Virus record (IMG/VR): IMGVR_UViG_3300030099_002277
Location: 1-20,739 of that record
DNA length: 20,739 bases
Source of the DNA: a virus
Direction: 5' to 3' (one strand)
In this document: positions 5,902 to 14,426 of the stretch, piece after piece
How the letters are laid out: every line of letters starts with the position of its first letter
Position numbering within the stretch: the first letter of the stretch is position 1
Made by a program: the position numbers and the translations under genes
Notes under the pieces: generated by a model
Databases searched by the model: none
Told to the model about the DNA's origin: nothing
What the model saw: only the letters and a program-made list of their open reading frames with translations

Positions 5902-6248
5902 GAAAAAGTAGGTCAATGCGTGAGGCTACAGATTTAACACAAGCAGGTGCGTATGCTGATATAGTTGCTCCTCCAAGGAAAGAAGGCGACCCAACAGGGC
6001 AGACTACAATGTTGGAAGGTCAAGCAGAGTCAGTATCAGCACCACAACAATCAGAAATAATAAATCAGGCAAGACCTGTCATACAAGGTCAACCTCAACC
6101 TGATGTTTTTTCTACACCGACAGAATTTCCAAATGAACCAGGTTACATACCTGAACAAACAGATATAGCAGTTCCTGCTAATCAAACACAAATAACAAAA
6201 CAGATAATACTGGAGAAGTTTCCTGAACTAGCGTATAGGTTCAGATAA
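5895..6248 (+). CDS. 117-aa Pro/Gln-rich protein, portal-adjacent
   Basis: A basic N-terminus (MVRKSRSMREAT) is followed by a low-complexity region rich in Gln, Pro, Glu and Ala (about 25-95) with FSTPTEFPNEPGYIPEQ (72-88), and a short helical C-terminus (ILEKFPELAYRFR). The layout recalls small disordered proteins I associate with the position between portal and a very large protein in actinobacteriophages. That is from memory. Function is unknown; a flexible adaptor or chaperone for the giant protein downstream is a guess. The stop overlaps the next ATG (TAATG). Confidence 0.75.
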   Translation: MVRKSRSMREATDLTQAGAYADIVAPPRKEGDPTGQTTMLEGQAESVSAPQQSEIINQARPVIQGQPQPDVFSTPTEFPNEPGYIPEQTDIAVPANQTQITKQIILEKFPELAYRFR

Positions 6249-9200
6249 TGTCTTTCTTTATAAACTGGGGTCAAGAGTGGATTAAATCTCAAAAAGATAA
6301 AGCTATTGATGAACAAAATTTTAATGCAGCTAAAAATTCTTTATCTGATGCTGATGTAGACGCTCTTGGTGGAGCTGCTCTTAGTTTTCAATCTATGACT
6401 CCTGATGAACAAAGTGATTTACCTATAGCTGCTGCATCATTAGGTTTAACTGGCTCACAGTATTACAACCTATGGACACAAACAAATACAGTTGTTCCTA
6501 ATAGAAATGATGATGATGTAAAAAAAAGAAGTATAAGTTTTTGGGAAAAGATAAAAGATGCAAGAGCTTATGGAAGACAAGCATATCAAGATACACAAGC
6601 AGAATTATTTGGTGATGTACAGCTAAGAAAAAGCACACTTTTAAATTCTGCCTTGATTGGTCTTAACTCTATATTTCAAGATTATCAAGTATTTTTTATG
6701 AACTCATTTGGAGTTGCTGCTAAAGATGAATTGAATAAATTAGCTGCTGAACAAGGTAAAGAACTTGATAGAGATTACTCTGAGTTTGCAGGAGACCCAG
6801 GAACAAAAGGTAATAGATTACCTATAACCTGGAGAATACAATCTTTTCTTAAAGGTTTACAAGCATTTGGTGCTAGATATGTTTTAGAAGAAACATCAAG
6901 AAATTTAAACATGGATATACCTGAACAAGTTTTAAATATTGCACCATTGGCTATTGCAGATGCAACAACTTTTTTAGATACACAAACAGATTTTAAATTT
7001 GCACAAACTGATATAGATGTCATAAAAGAATACTTCCCAAGTGTTTATCAAGAAAACTTAAAAATAAAAGAAGATGGAATAAACAGAGAACTTACACTGA
7101 ATGAAAAATTAGATGTATACCTTGACACTTACAATCAACTTATAGGTTCTGCAAACAAACAAGGTATAGAACAATTTTTTGGTACAAATGATTATTTTGC
7201 AAAAGCACAAAGAAGTAGAGAAGGTTTTAAGAAATATGCTATTCCTGCAACTCCTGGAGACCAAATTAGATATACACTTACAGGAACATTAGGTGGAGAG
7301 TATTCTCCTCTTAACAATGTAATTTTTGATATTAAACAAAAAACAGAAGGTGAGATAGCTAATCTTGTACAAACTTATCAATCTACATCTATGACAGATA
7401 ATGAGTTTGAAACAAAATTTACTGCGTTGTTATCTGCTGAAACAGAAGAAATTGCAGATTTAAACTTTGACCCAAAACATGGATGGTTTTCTTGGATTGG
7501 TTTTATGTCAAACCTTGGACTGATGGTTGTTACAGACCCAACAATGGTTTTGCCTGGTGTCGGTATAGGTGGTAGGTCTGCACAGACAAGTAAAACTTTG
7601 ACTGCTGTTGGCAAGGATTTAGATGAATATGTCAAAGCAGGTGGAAGAGCAGTAGATTTTTGGGCAGACAAAGATGAAACCATTTCTCTTATGGCAAATG
7701 AAATACAACAAGCAGTAGTCAAAGATGCTCCTGTTTTTACATATTTAGCTAGAAATGGATTTAGTCCTTCTATGGCAAAAGAAGTTGTAGATAATCCTGA
7801 AAAAACTTTTGATATTATAAAAGATAGTTTGACTGGTGGACTTATTTCAGATGTAAGATTCAAAGGTAATAATCTTACACAAGCTAATGATTTTCACATA
7901 CAAGCAAAAGTATTGAATGATAACTTTTTAGATAACCTTTATGCTGCAATGACAGATGGTAACTACACAGCAACTTACATGAGAGGTGGAGGTAGAAAAT
8001 CAAAGAATGCAGTAAGAACTTTACAGTCAAGTATGAAAGATATTTTTGGTGGTACAGATGTAAGATTACCTTCAAGACCATGGGCATATCTTGGTGAAAC
8101 AGATAGAGCAGTGGATACATTTATTAAAACAGGTTACATGATGTCAATACCTGAAAATAAAATAGATGAATTAGTAAGAGAGTTTTATGATGCTATTTAT
8201 AGAAAAGATTATAGAGGCGCACAAAATGTTTTTTATGACAGATTAGTAAAAGGTGAAGGTGCTTTACAACTTAGATATACTTTTGGTTTGTCTGATAATG
8301 AAATCAAAGAACTTATGGAGTCTTCATTAGATGATGTTAGAGGTTTTAGTGAAAAAGGTAGAGCGTACAGACCATCACAATCACCACAATTTTATGACAG
8401 AACATTACTACAAGAAGGTTTAGACCCTATTGCTAGAGCGCAATACCACAATACTCTTTTGTCAGAGACAGACAAAATATATGCTAGTGAACACGCATTA
8501 GCAATGGCAGGTCAGGCAATGGATTTGACAATCAACATACCTGATATGAAAGCAATCTTAAGATACACAGGTCTACGAAGAAGATTGAGAAACAAAGTAT
8601 TTGGAACAAAAAACTTTGAAACCAGTATGGATGCTGTTAGAAAACAATTTGATGAAGGATTACCAGGTACATTTTATGATAAATCAACTCCTATTGGAAG
8701 AGAACTGCAAGGAGTTGTTAAAGATGGATTAGAAGACCCATCTCTATTATTTAAGTATGGTGCAGAAAAAATACCTTTCAGAGCTACAGATTTTGCTTTT
8801 ACTTTTATTAGTAGAGCATGGATGCCTTTACAACTTATTACCAGGGTTGCTTTTCCACTAAAGATTACTACAGATGGAGCTTTGCGAATGTCTGCAAGAG
8901 GTCTTGCATCTATATTTAGAAGTCCATGGGAATATTTAAAACTTATTTGGAATGACCCAAATGCTGCAATGGTTAAATTAATTCAATCACAGAATCCTGA
9001 TTTTAAACCTTACACTGCTTTGACTGGACCATTTAGAACTTCAGGAAAAGTTCTTAGTGAAAAATATCCTGATTTTATTAGAAAGGGATTAGGAGCATTA
9101 AAAGAAAATAATTCTAAGTTTGGTTTACCTGAAGTACAAGATTTATATGCAAGAGACCCAAGGTTTACATCTGTATTTAGAAAAACCAAAGGTGAGTATG

Positions 9201-12200
9201 AAGATGTATTTAAATATGCAACTGAAGAAGAGGTAGTTCCAGGAGCTACAAGATTAGATGTTCAAGATGATTATGTAGAATCTTACATAGATTTTTTGGT
9301 AACACAATTTGCACATGACCCATTCATGCCTGTTATTGCACAGGCAATGAAAAAGAATCTACCTGATGAAGAGATTGTAGATTTAATTCAAAGAACTCCT
9401 TATCTTATGGATGAGATTACTGAATTGAATAGAAAGATTTTATCAGTAAGAAGTGTAGATAAAGGTTCAGAGGTTATACCAGTATTAAAAACAGACCAAG
9501 ATTATATCGATTTTGTAAGACATCATAAAATGACAATATCTAATTTTACTGCAAATCAACCTGATTTGATTGACATGATTGCACAAGGACAAGTAGGAAG
9601 AGTAAATATAAGAAGTCTTGATGTAGCAAAACAGATTAACAAAGAAAGTCTTAAAAAAACTATTAGACCAATAATGTTAGAGGTATTAGAGGATTTACCT
9701 TCTACAGTACCAGGTCTTAAAAAAGTATCAGGTAGAAGTTGGAGAGATGGGTATGCTAATTTTATAGATGCTTTGTTTTTTGCAGTTGGACAGTCTGAGG
9801 CAACTCTTAACAGAATACCAACATTTAAACAGGCTTACTATCACTTCTTAGAAAGCAATGCAATATTTGGTACAAGAAAAGCATTACAAGATATACTTGA
9901 TGCACATTATGACCCTGATAATGTAATTAACCTTCCACAAAATTTAATTTCTACTGTCAAAAGAAATTTAAATGATGCTGATATACCTTTTGAAGATATA
10001 GAAAAAGTTATGAAAAAAGTCGTAAAACAAAGACTACAAGTAACTGATGATGCGGTAACTTTTGTGGCATACAACGCTGATAACAAATATGCACCAAGGG
10101 TATTACAAGCAACAAGTAAACAACAACTTGAATTAGATTTAAATCTAGCAAACGCAGAGGGTAAAGCATATTCTATTGAAACAGCAGGTGGTATTAGGTT
10201 AGGTGATGAAAATACTAAGATTGGAACTTATCACTCTACTTTACCTCGAAGAAATGTTTTAGTTGATGGTGTGCTTGATTCTTCACAAGATAGACAGTTT
10301 GTAAAAGTTTTGAAAGAATTTCATGCAGGAACAGATAAAAATACTTTTGATATTGCAACTAATTTTAAGGCTCTTATCAAAGAAAATCCTACACCAACAA
10401 TAAAAGAATTAAGAAAAGTATTACAGATGGGTAATACAAAGTATGATGATGTAGCAGAGTTTATGCAAAGAAGTGGACTTCTTGCAATGGTAGATTCTAA
10501 ATCAGGTAAATTAGTTTTAAACAATCCAAAGAAATCAGGTATTGTTTCTGAATTTACAGAAATAGATTATCACACAATGTTAGACCTAGATGGTATAAGA
10601 CAAACAACAACAAGAAATATGACATTCAATGATTTAAATAAAACTGCATCTGCATACGCTTTTGAACTTCATAATCGTTTGTTATATAACTTATTAGAAA
10701 GAGGTTATGTAGCAGAGGCTTATAAAGTTGGATTACCTTTCTTTGAGGCATATAGAGAAGTTCTTGGTAGATGGACACAGTTGTCTGTAGCTAATCCTAG
10801 AGCGGTTGCTCAAGTTGGTTTTGCATATAGAAAAGGTGTTGAAAATAATTATATTTATACAGACAAGTTCGGAGAAAAATATTTAATACTTCCTGTTGGA
10901 GGCACTGCGTTAGAAGATTATGTCAAATCTGAAGGTAGAGGTACTTGGACAGATGATGTAAGTATTGAAGAAAGCAATATAATTATCAAAAGAAGTTTTC
11001 CAATATCTGCACTAGGAGTTGCAGGTGGTGGCTTGTTCCCACCATTAGGTCCAGTGGTTGCTATACCTACAGGTTTTGCAACAAGGGATAATCCAAAGAC
11101 AAGAAGATTATTAGAAAGAACAATATTTCAATTTGGATTACCTTTTGAATCTATGGGAAATGGGGACTTAAAAGGTATCATAGGAGAAGTTCTTACTGAA
11201 GAGATATTACCTGCTACAGCAAAAAATGCTTTTAACGCTATAGCAAGTAAATTAGACTTACAAGGACTTGATGAAGATTTATACCTTAGTGCAACAACAC
11301 AATCTGTACAGATAGCAGCAATACTACATCCTGATAGAGCAGATGACCCTGAGTTTTTGTTTGACACTGCTGCAACAATTAGAGACAATATTTATTGGTT
11401 GAAAGCATGGGATAGAAACATAAATCCATTAGTTCCAAAAGTAAATGTTTTATATCGAATTGATGCAGAAAACAGTACATTTAATGAGTGGTATGGAACA
11501 CAAGAAGAAACTTCAGGTGTAGCCTGGAATAGTTTTGTAGAACTATCCATTCTACATGGTTTCTATCAAGACCTGAGAGAACACTATGCACTTACTATGG
11601 GTCAGAAACAAGCTGACTATGAGGCAACATTAGAGGTTGTAAGATTACTAGGTCTTGATATATACGATATAGATTCTGCTTTTACATCTGCACAATTACA
11701 ACTGAAAGGTAAGAGCATATCTGAATCAGGACCTATGGCAAGAACAAAACCTGAATATGATTTCTTGATGAACAATGAAGAACTATATGGAGATTATGGG
11801 GGAAGTATAATTTATTTCTTTGGTGGTCTTGGAAGTGGTGATGTTGATTATACATCTTATGGAATACAAAAAGGACTTGGAAACATTACACCACTAAATA
11901 AAGAAGAGTTTTACTGGAGGTCAGCTACCTATGCAGCATCAATAGTTGAAAGAGCAATGAAAGAAAGATACAGAGCTAAATGGGATACACAACAATATAC
12001 AGCATCAGAACAGAAAAAAGAGATGGCACAATTAGAACTTACACTTAAACAAATGTTTCCTCTTGCTTATGAAATAAATCCTGCTGAAGTAGCAACAAAA
12101 CTTCCAGGAAAAGAGATACCAAGAACATTTGATTGGGATTTAGTTATACCAATATTAGAACAGGCTATTGAAGACCCAAGAGCTGCAAACTTAGATTTAT

Positions 12201-12460
12201 ATAAAGAGATGAAAGATTATCTTGACTTTAGGAATCAAGTAATTATTGGTGTACAAAAAGGCAAGAACTTTGCAATAAAAGAAGATGCTGTTAACTGGAT
12301 AAGAACAACAAATACAGAAGAGGCACAACAAGTTCGTGATTTGCTGTATAAAAAAGGTTCTTTGCTATCACAAGAAACTCCTGAGTTTCTTCCAGTCTTC
12401 CAAGATGTGTTTTATAATGAAGTTACCAAGTATGGAATAGGAGATTTATCAGATGAGTAA
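6248..12460 (+). CDS. 2070-aa giant virion-type protein, function unknown
   Basis: This single uninterrupted frame fills 30% of the window. It is mostly charged and helical, with no Walker, protease or hydrolase motif that I can see and no tape-measure-like coiled-coil repetition. Hydrophobic stretches occur at about 413-440 (WIGFMSNLGLMVVTDPTMVL), about 849-890 (the WMPLQLITRVAFPLKITTDG helix with flanking Arg) and about 1584-1610 (ISALGVAGGGLFPPLGPVVA). The middle stretch resembles a W.PL.L.R.A..LR pattern I recall from large minor virion proteins of actinophages. The position after the portal and size suggest a DNA-ejection or internal virion protein, like the large ejected proteins of podoviruses. 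A head-bound enzyme is not excluded. Confidence 0.9.
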   Translation: MSFFINWGQEWIKSQKDKAIDEQNFNAAKNSLSDADVDALGGAALSFQSMTPDEQSDLPIAAASLGLTGSQYYNLWTQTNTVVPNRNDDDVKKRSISFWEKIKDARAYGRQAYQDTQAELFGDVQLRKSTLLNSALIGLNSIFQDYQVFFMNSFGVAAKDELNKLAAEQGKELDRDYSEFAGDPGTKGNRLPITWRIQSFLKGLQAFGARYVLEETSRNLNMDIPEQVLNIAPLAIADATTFLDTQTDFKFAQTDIDVIKEYFPSVYQENLKIKEDGINRELTLNEKLDVYLDTYNQLIGSANKQGIEQFFGTNDYFAKAQRSREGFKKYAIPATPGDQIRYTLTGTLGGEYSPLNNVIFDIKQKTEGEIANLVQTYQSTSMTDNEFETKFTALLSAETEEIADLNFDPKHGWFSWIGFMSNLGLMVVTDPTMVLPGVGIGGRSAQTSKTLTAVGKDLDEYVKAGGRAVDFWADKDETISLMANEIQQAVVKDAPVFTYLARNGFSPSMAKEVVDNPEKTFDIIKDSLTGGLISDVRFKGNNLTQANDFHIQAKVLNDNFLDNLYAAMTDGNYTATYMRGGGRKSKNAVRTLQSSMKDIFGGTDVRLPSRPWAYLGETDRAVDTFIKTGYMMSIPENKIDELVREFYDAIYRKDYRGAQNVFYDRLVKGEGALQLRYTFGLSDNEIKELMESSLDDVRGFSEKGRAYRPSQSPQFYDRTLLQEGLDPIARAQYHNTLLSETDKIYASEHALAMAGQAMDLTINIPDMKAILRYTGLRRRLRNKVFGTKNFETSMDAVRKQFDEGLPGTFYDKSTPIGRELQGVVKDGLEDPSLLFKYGAEKIPFRATDFAFTFISRAWMPLQLITRVAFPLKITTDGALRMSARGLASIFRSPWEYLKLIWNDPNAAMVKLIQSQNPDFKPYTALTGPFRTSGKVLSEKYPDFIRKGLGALKENNSKFGLPEVQDLYARDPRFTSVFRKTKGEYEDVFKYATEEEVVPGATRLDVQDDYVESYIDFLVTQFAHDPFMPVIAQAMKKNLPDEEIVDLIQRTPYLMDEITELNRKILSVRSVDKGSEVIPVLKTDQDYIDFVRHHKMTISNFTANQPDLIDMIAQGQVGRVNIRSLDVAKQINKESLKKTIRPIMLEVLEDLPSTVPGLKKVSGRSWRDGYANFIDALFFAVGQSEATLNRIPTFKQAYYHFLESNAIFGTRKALQDILDAHYDPDNVINLPQNLISTVKRNLNDADIPFEDIEKVMKKVVKQRLQVTDDAVTFVAYNADNKYAPRVLQATSKQQLELDLNLANAEGKAYSIETAGGIRLGDENTKIGTYHSTLPRRNVLVDGVLDSSQDRQFVKVLKEFHAGTDKNTFDIATNFKALIKENPTPTIKELRKVLQMGNTKYDDVAEFMQRSGLLAMVDSKSGKLVLNNPKKSGIVSEFTEIDYHTMLDLDGIRQTTTRNMTFNDLNKTASAYAFELHNRLLYNLLERGYVAEAYKVGLPFFEAYREVLGRWTQLSVANPRAVAQVGFAYRKGVENNYIYTDKFGEKYLILPVGGTALEDYVKSEGRGTWTDDVSIEESNIIIKRSFPISALGVAGGGLFPPLGPVVAIPTGFATRDNPKTRRLLERTIFQFGLPFESMGNGDLKGIIGEVLTEEILPATAKNAFNAIASKLDLQGLDEDLYLSATTQSVQIAAILHPDRADDPEFLFDTAATIRDNIYWLKAWDRNINPLVPKVNVLYRIDAENSTFNEWYGTQEETSGVAWNSFVELSILHGFYQDLREHYALTMGQKQADYEATLEVVRLLGLDIYDIDSAFTSAQLQLKGKSISESGPMARTKPEYDFLMNNEELYGDYGGSIIYFFGGLGSGDVDYTSYGIQKGLGNITPLNKEEFYWRSATYAASIVERAMKERYRAKWDTQQYTASEQKKEMAQLELTLKQMFPLAYEINPAEVATKLPGKEIPRTFDWDLVIPILEQAIEDPRAANLDLYKEMKDYLDFRNQVIIGVQKGKNFAIKEDAVNWIRTTNTEEAQQVRDLLYKKGSLLSQETPEFLPVFQDVFYNEVTKYGIGDLSDE

Positions 12461-13385
12461 TGGAGAGTTAGAAGGCTATACAATACCTAGAGGTGATGGA
12501 GATAAACAAGATGTTATTGACATTGACCCTAATGTATCAGATGTAGTACAAAATGATGATGCTACACAGTTTGTTTTAGATGTACTAGGAGGTTTAGACC
12601 CATCAGGAAAACCACTAGGTGATGGATTTCAAAGTAAGTATAAAGTTGAAGTAGATGGTGCAGAAAGAGATGTATCTGCAGAACAATACTTGACTGCACA
12701 AGGTTACGACTTTGTGTATTTTCCATATCAAGCAGGAGAGGCGGCAAGAGATATAGAACCTGCAGTTCGTGTTTTACTTAAAAATCAAATGGCAAGTGTT
12801 GGTTTACTTGACCTTACAAAAACACAAGGTGCTATGGTAGATGAAGAATTTGTAAAAGGCATAAGAAGACTTATGGAGTTTTCTATGAATAATGGTGGTA
12901 AATTAGATTGGTTACAAAGTCTTGGTGTACTACGCACAAACTTCAGTGTAAGGAAAGCTGTAAAAACTACATCTCCAAAAATAGACAATGAACAAATGGA
13001 TGACATTGTTGATGATTTACTTACAAAAGCAAAAAGTAGAAAAGGCGCTCCTTTGAATGCAGAAGAAAGAAACTACATATCTAATAAGATACAGCAGAGA
13101 TTAGATATGTTTAACACAGAGATAGAAGGACTCAAACCTGCTACCTCAGGTAATTTAGTATTTGACCCTACAAATCCTTTACAAGGAACATACTTACCTC
13201 CTGAACCAGGAGAACAACCTGATACAGAACAACTTGCAGAAGACTTATCTGATATAGAAGAAGAAGTATTTGCACCAAGAGAAGAGGCAGCAAGACAACA
13301 AGAGGTTGGTGAGCAGATAAGGTCAAGAGGTGCAAGGACAGTTTCTAATCTTACAAATCTATTTAGAGCAGGTGTCAAGAGATAA
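12453..13385 (+). CDS. 310-aa virion-type protein, unknown function
   Basis: The start overlaps the giant gene by 8 nt in an ATGAGTAA junction. The N-terminal third is acidic (DVIDIDPNVSDVVQNDD). The centre has YFPYQAGEAARDIEPAVRVL (89-108), then a helical stretch LLKNQMASVGLLDL and TQGAMVDEEFVKGIRRLMEF. That spacing resembles helical peptidoglycan-binding-like or actinophage minor virion segments, with too little identity to assert. The C-terminus is a Pro/Glu-rich linker and a basic end (RSRGARTVSNLTNLFRAGVK). It is probably a partner of the giant protein or the lysozyme that follows. Confidence 0.85.
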   Translation: MSNGELEGYTIPRGDGDKQDVIDIDPNVSDVVQNDDATQFVLDVLGGLDPSGKPLGDGFQSKYKVEVDGAERDVSAEQYLTAQGYDFVYFPYQAGEAARDIEPAVRVLLKNQMASVGLLDLTKTQGAMVDEEFVKGIRRLMEFSMNNGGKLDWLQSLGVLRTNFSVRKAVKTTSPKIDNEQMDDIVDDLLTKAKSRKGAPLNAEERNYISNKIQQRLDMFNTEIEGLKPATSGNLVFDPTNPLQGTYLPPEPGEQPDTEQLAEDLSDIEEEVFAPREEAARQQEVGEQIRSRGARTVSNLTNLFRAGVKR

Positions 13386-14251
13386 TGGAAATGGATGTAT
13401 CGCCTCCTGCGATAGTAATTATAAAAGAGCTTGAGACTTTACAGCTTGAGGCGTATGAAGATGGCGCATCAGTATCTATTGGATATGGACACAGTAATTT
13501 ATCAGGTGGTGAACAGTTTGATATGGGTGATGTAATCACAGAGGATAAAGCAGAACAATTACTAAAAGAAGATTTAAAAGAGATTGTTCGTATTGTAAAC
13601 CAAAGGTTAAAAAATTATAATCTTACATTTACTCAAGAACAATTTGATACTATGGTAATAGCTACTTTTAACAGACCGAGCAAAGTATCTAGTAAAAAAT
13701 TCTATGATGCTTTACTGTTAAATGATGAAGATAAAATACAAAAAGTTTGGGAAACATCTTTAACTGAACAAGATAGAAAAAACTTTCCTGGACTTGTAGA
13801 AAGATTGGAGATTGAATTGGCAATGTTAGACCAAGACCGAGGAATACCTGAACCTGAAGAAGGATTTGACCCTTCAGCAGGAACAAAATTTAAACCTGTC
13901 GTAAAATTTCCAAAGGGTGAAGAACCTCCAAAACCTGAGAAAATGAAACCTATACAAATAGGACCTCCACCTGAAAATACACAAATGCCATTAAGAAGTG
14001 AAGGTATAACAAATATGTATGGCACTCCACCACAAGATAATGTATGGAGTCAAGGTGTTGATTTTACAAATGCAGTAGCTAAATCAGAAAGTCAAGTAGT
14101 TGCACTATTACAAGCAGCAATAAACAATCAGAGAAGAGCAAAGAATCTACCTGATATATCTAACGACATGAGTATGGATAGAAAAAGAGAGACACTATCT
14201 GATGACCAAAAAGTTGCATTAGATATATTAAGGGGATTGTATGGCAAGTAA
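13385..14251 (+). CDS. GH24-type lysozyme with a Pro-rich C-terminal extension
   Basis: Residues 1-151 match the phage (T4-like) lysozyme fold, which hydrolyses the beta-1,4 MurNAc-GlcNAc bond of peptidoglycan. Glu17 and Asp26 (ELETLQLEAYEDG) have the family's E-x8-D spacing and are followed by the SIGYGH signature (31-36). A late PGLVERLEIELAML (135-148) corresponds to the GLv.RR..E..L helix. Unusually, the usual catalytic Thr is replaced by Ser31 and lies one residue nearer the Asp. Residues about 155-210 are a Pro/Gly/Glu linker, followed by a separate C-terminal helical piece. There is no signal peptide and no adjacent holin. The setting among virion genes favours a virion-associated muramidase over, or besides, a free endolysin. 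Confidence 0.85.
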   Translation: MEMDVSPPAIVIIKELETLQLEAYEDGASVSIGYGHSNLSGGEQFDMGDVITEDKAEQLLKEDLKEIVRIVNQRLKNYNLTFTQEQFDTMVIATFNRPSKVSSKKFYDALLLNDEDKIQKVWETSLTEQDRKNFPGLVERLEIELAMLDQDRGIPEPEEGFDPSAGTKFKPVVKFPKGEEPPKPEKMKPIQIGPPPENTQMPLRSEGITNMYGTPPQDNVWSQGVDFTNAVAKSESQVVALLQAAINNQRRAKNLPDISNDMSMDRKRETLSDDQKVALDILRGLYGK

Positions 14252-14426
14252 ACTTACTCCTTTTAATTACAAAAAACTTTTATTAAATTCTGACTATCAC
14301 AAAGAATGGTTAATAGAAAATAATTCTAATATTCTTGAAAATAGAGATGATGAAGATACTATCAGCGAACTTAATAGAATAAATCATAAAGCACGAAATA
14401 TTATAAGAGAATTAGAAAATGAGTAA
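14241..14426 (+). CDS. 61-aa small protein, unknown function
   Basis: The product is charged and helical, with an Asn/Glu-rich middle (NNSNILENRDDEDTISELNR) and no cysteine or membrane segment. It overlaps the lysozyme by 11 nt at its start and the 728-aa gene by 8 nt at its end, with the same ATGAGTAA junction as at 12453. This tight nesting supports translation. It may be an assembly accessory; no family is recognised. Confidence 0.7.
   Translation: MASKLTPFNYKKLLLNSDYHKEWLIENNSNILENRDDEDTISELNRINHKARNIIRELENE

Noticed and set aside
7378-7863. 161-codon minus-strand frame inside the giant gene
   Set aside because: It is the antisense shadow of an uninterrupted 2070-codon frame; no ribosome binding site or coherent protein features.
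6248-12460. Tape measure protein for the 2070-aa gene
   Set aside because: Size would fit a very long tail, but it follows the portal rather than tail genes, lacks extended coiled-coil or repeat structure, and no tail assembly chaperone pair precedes it.
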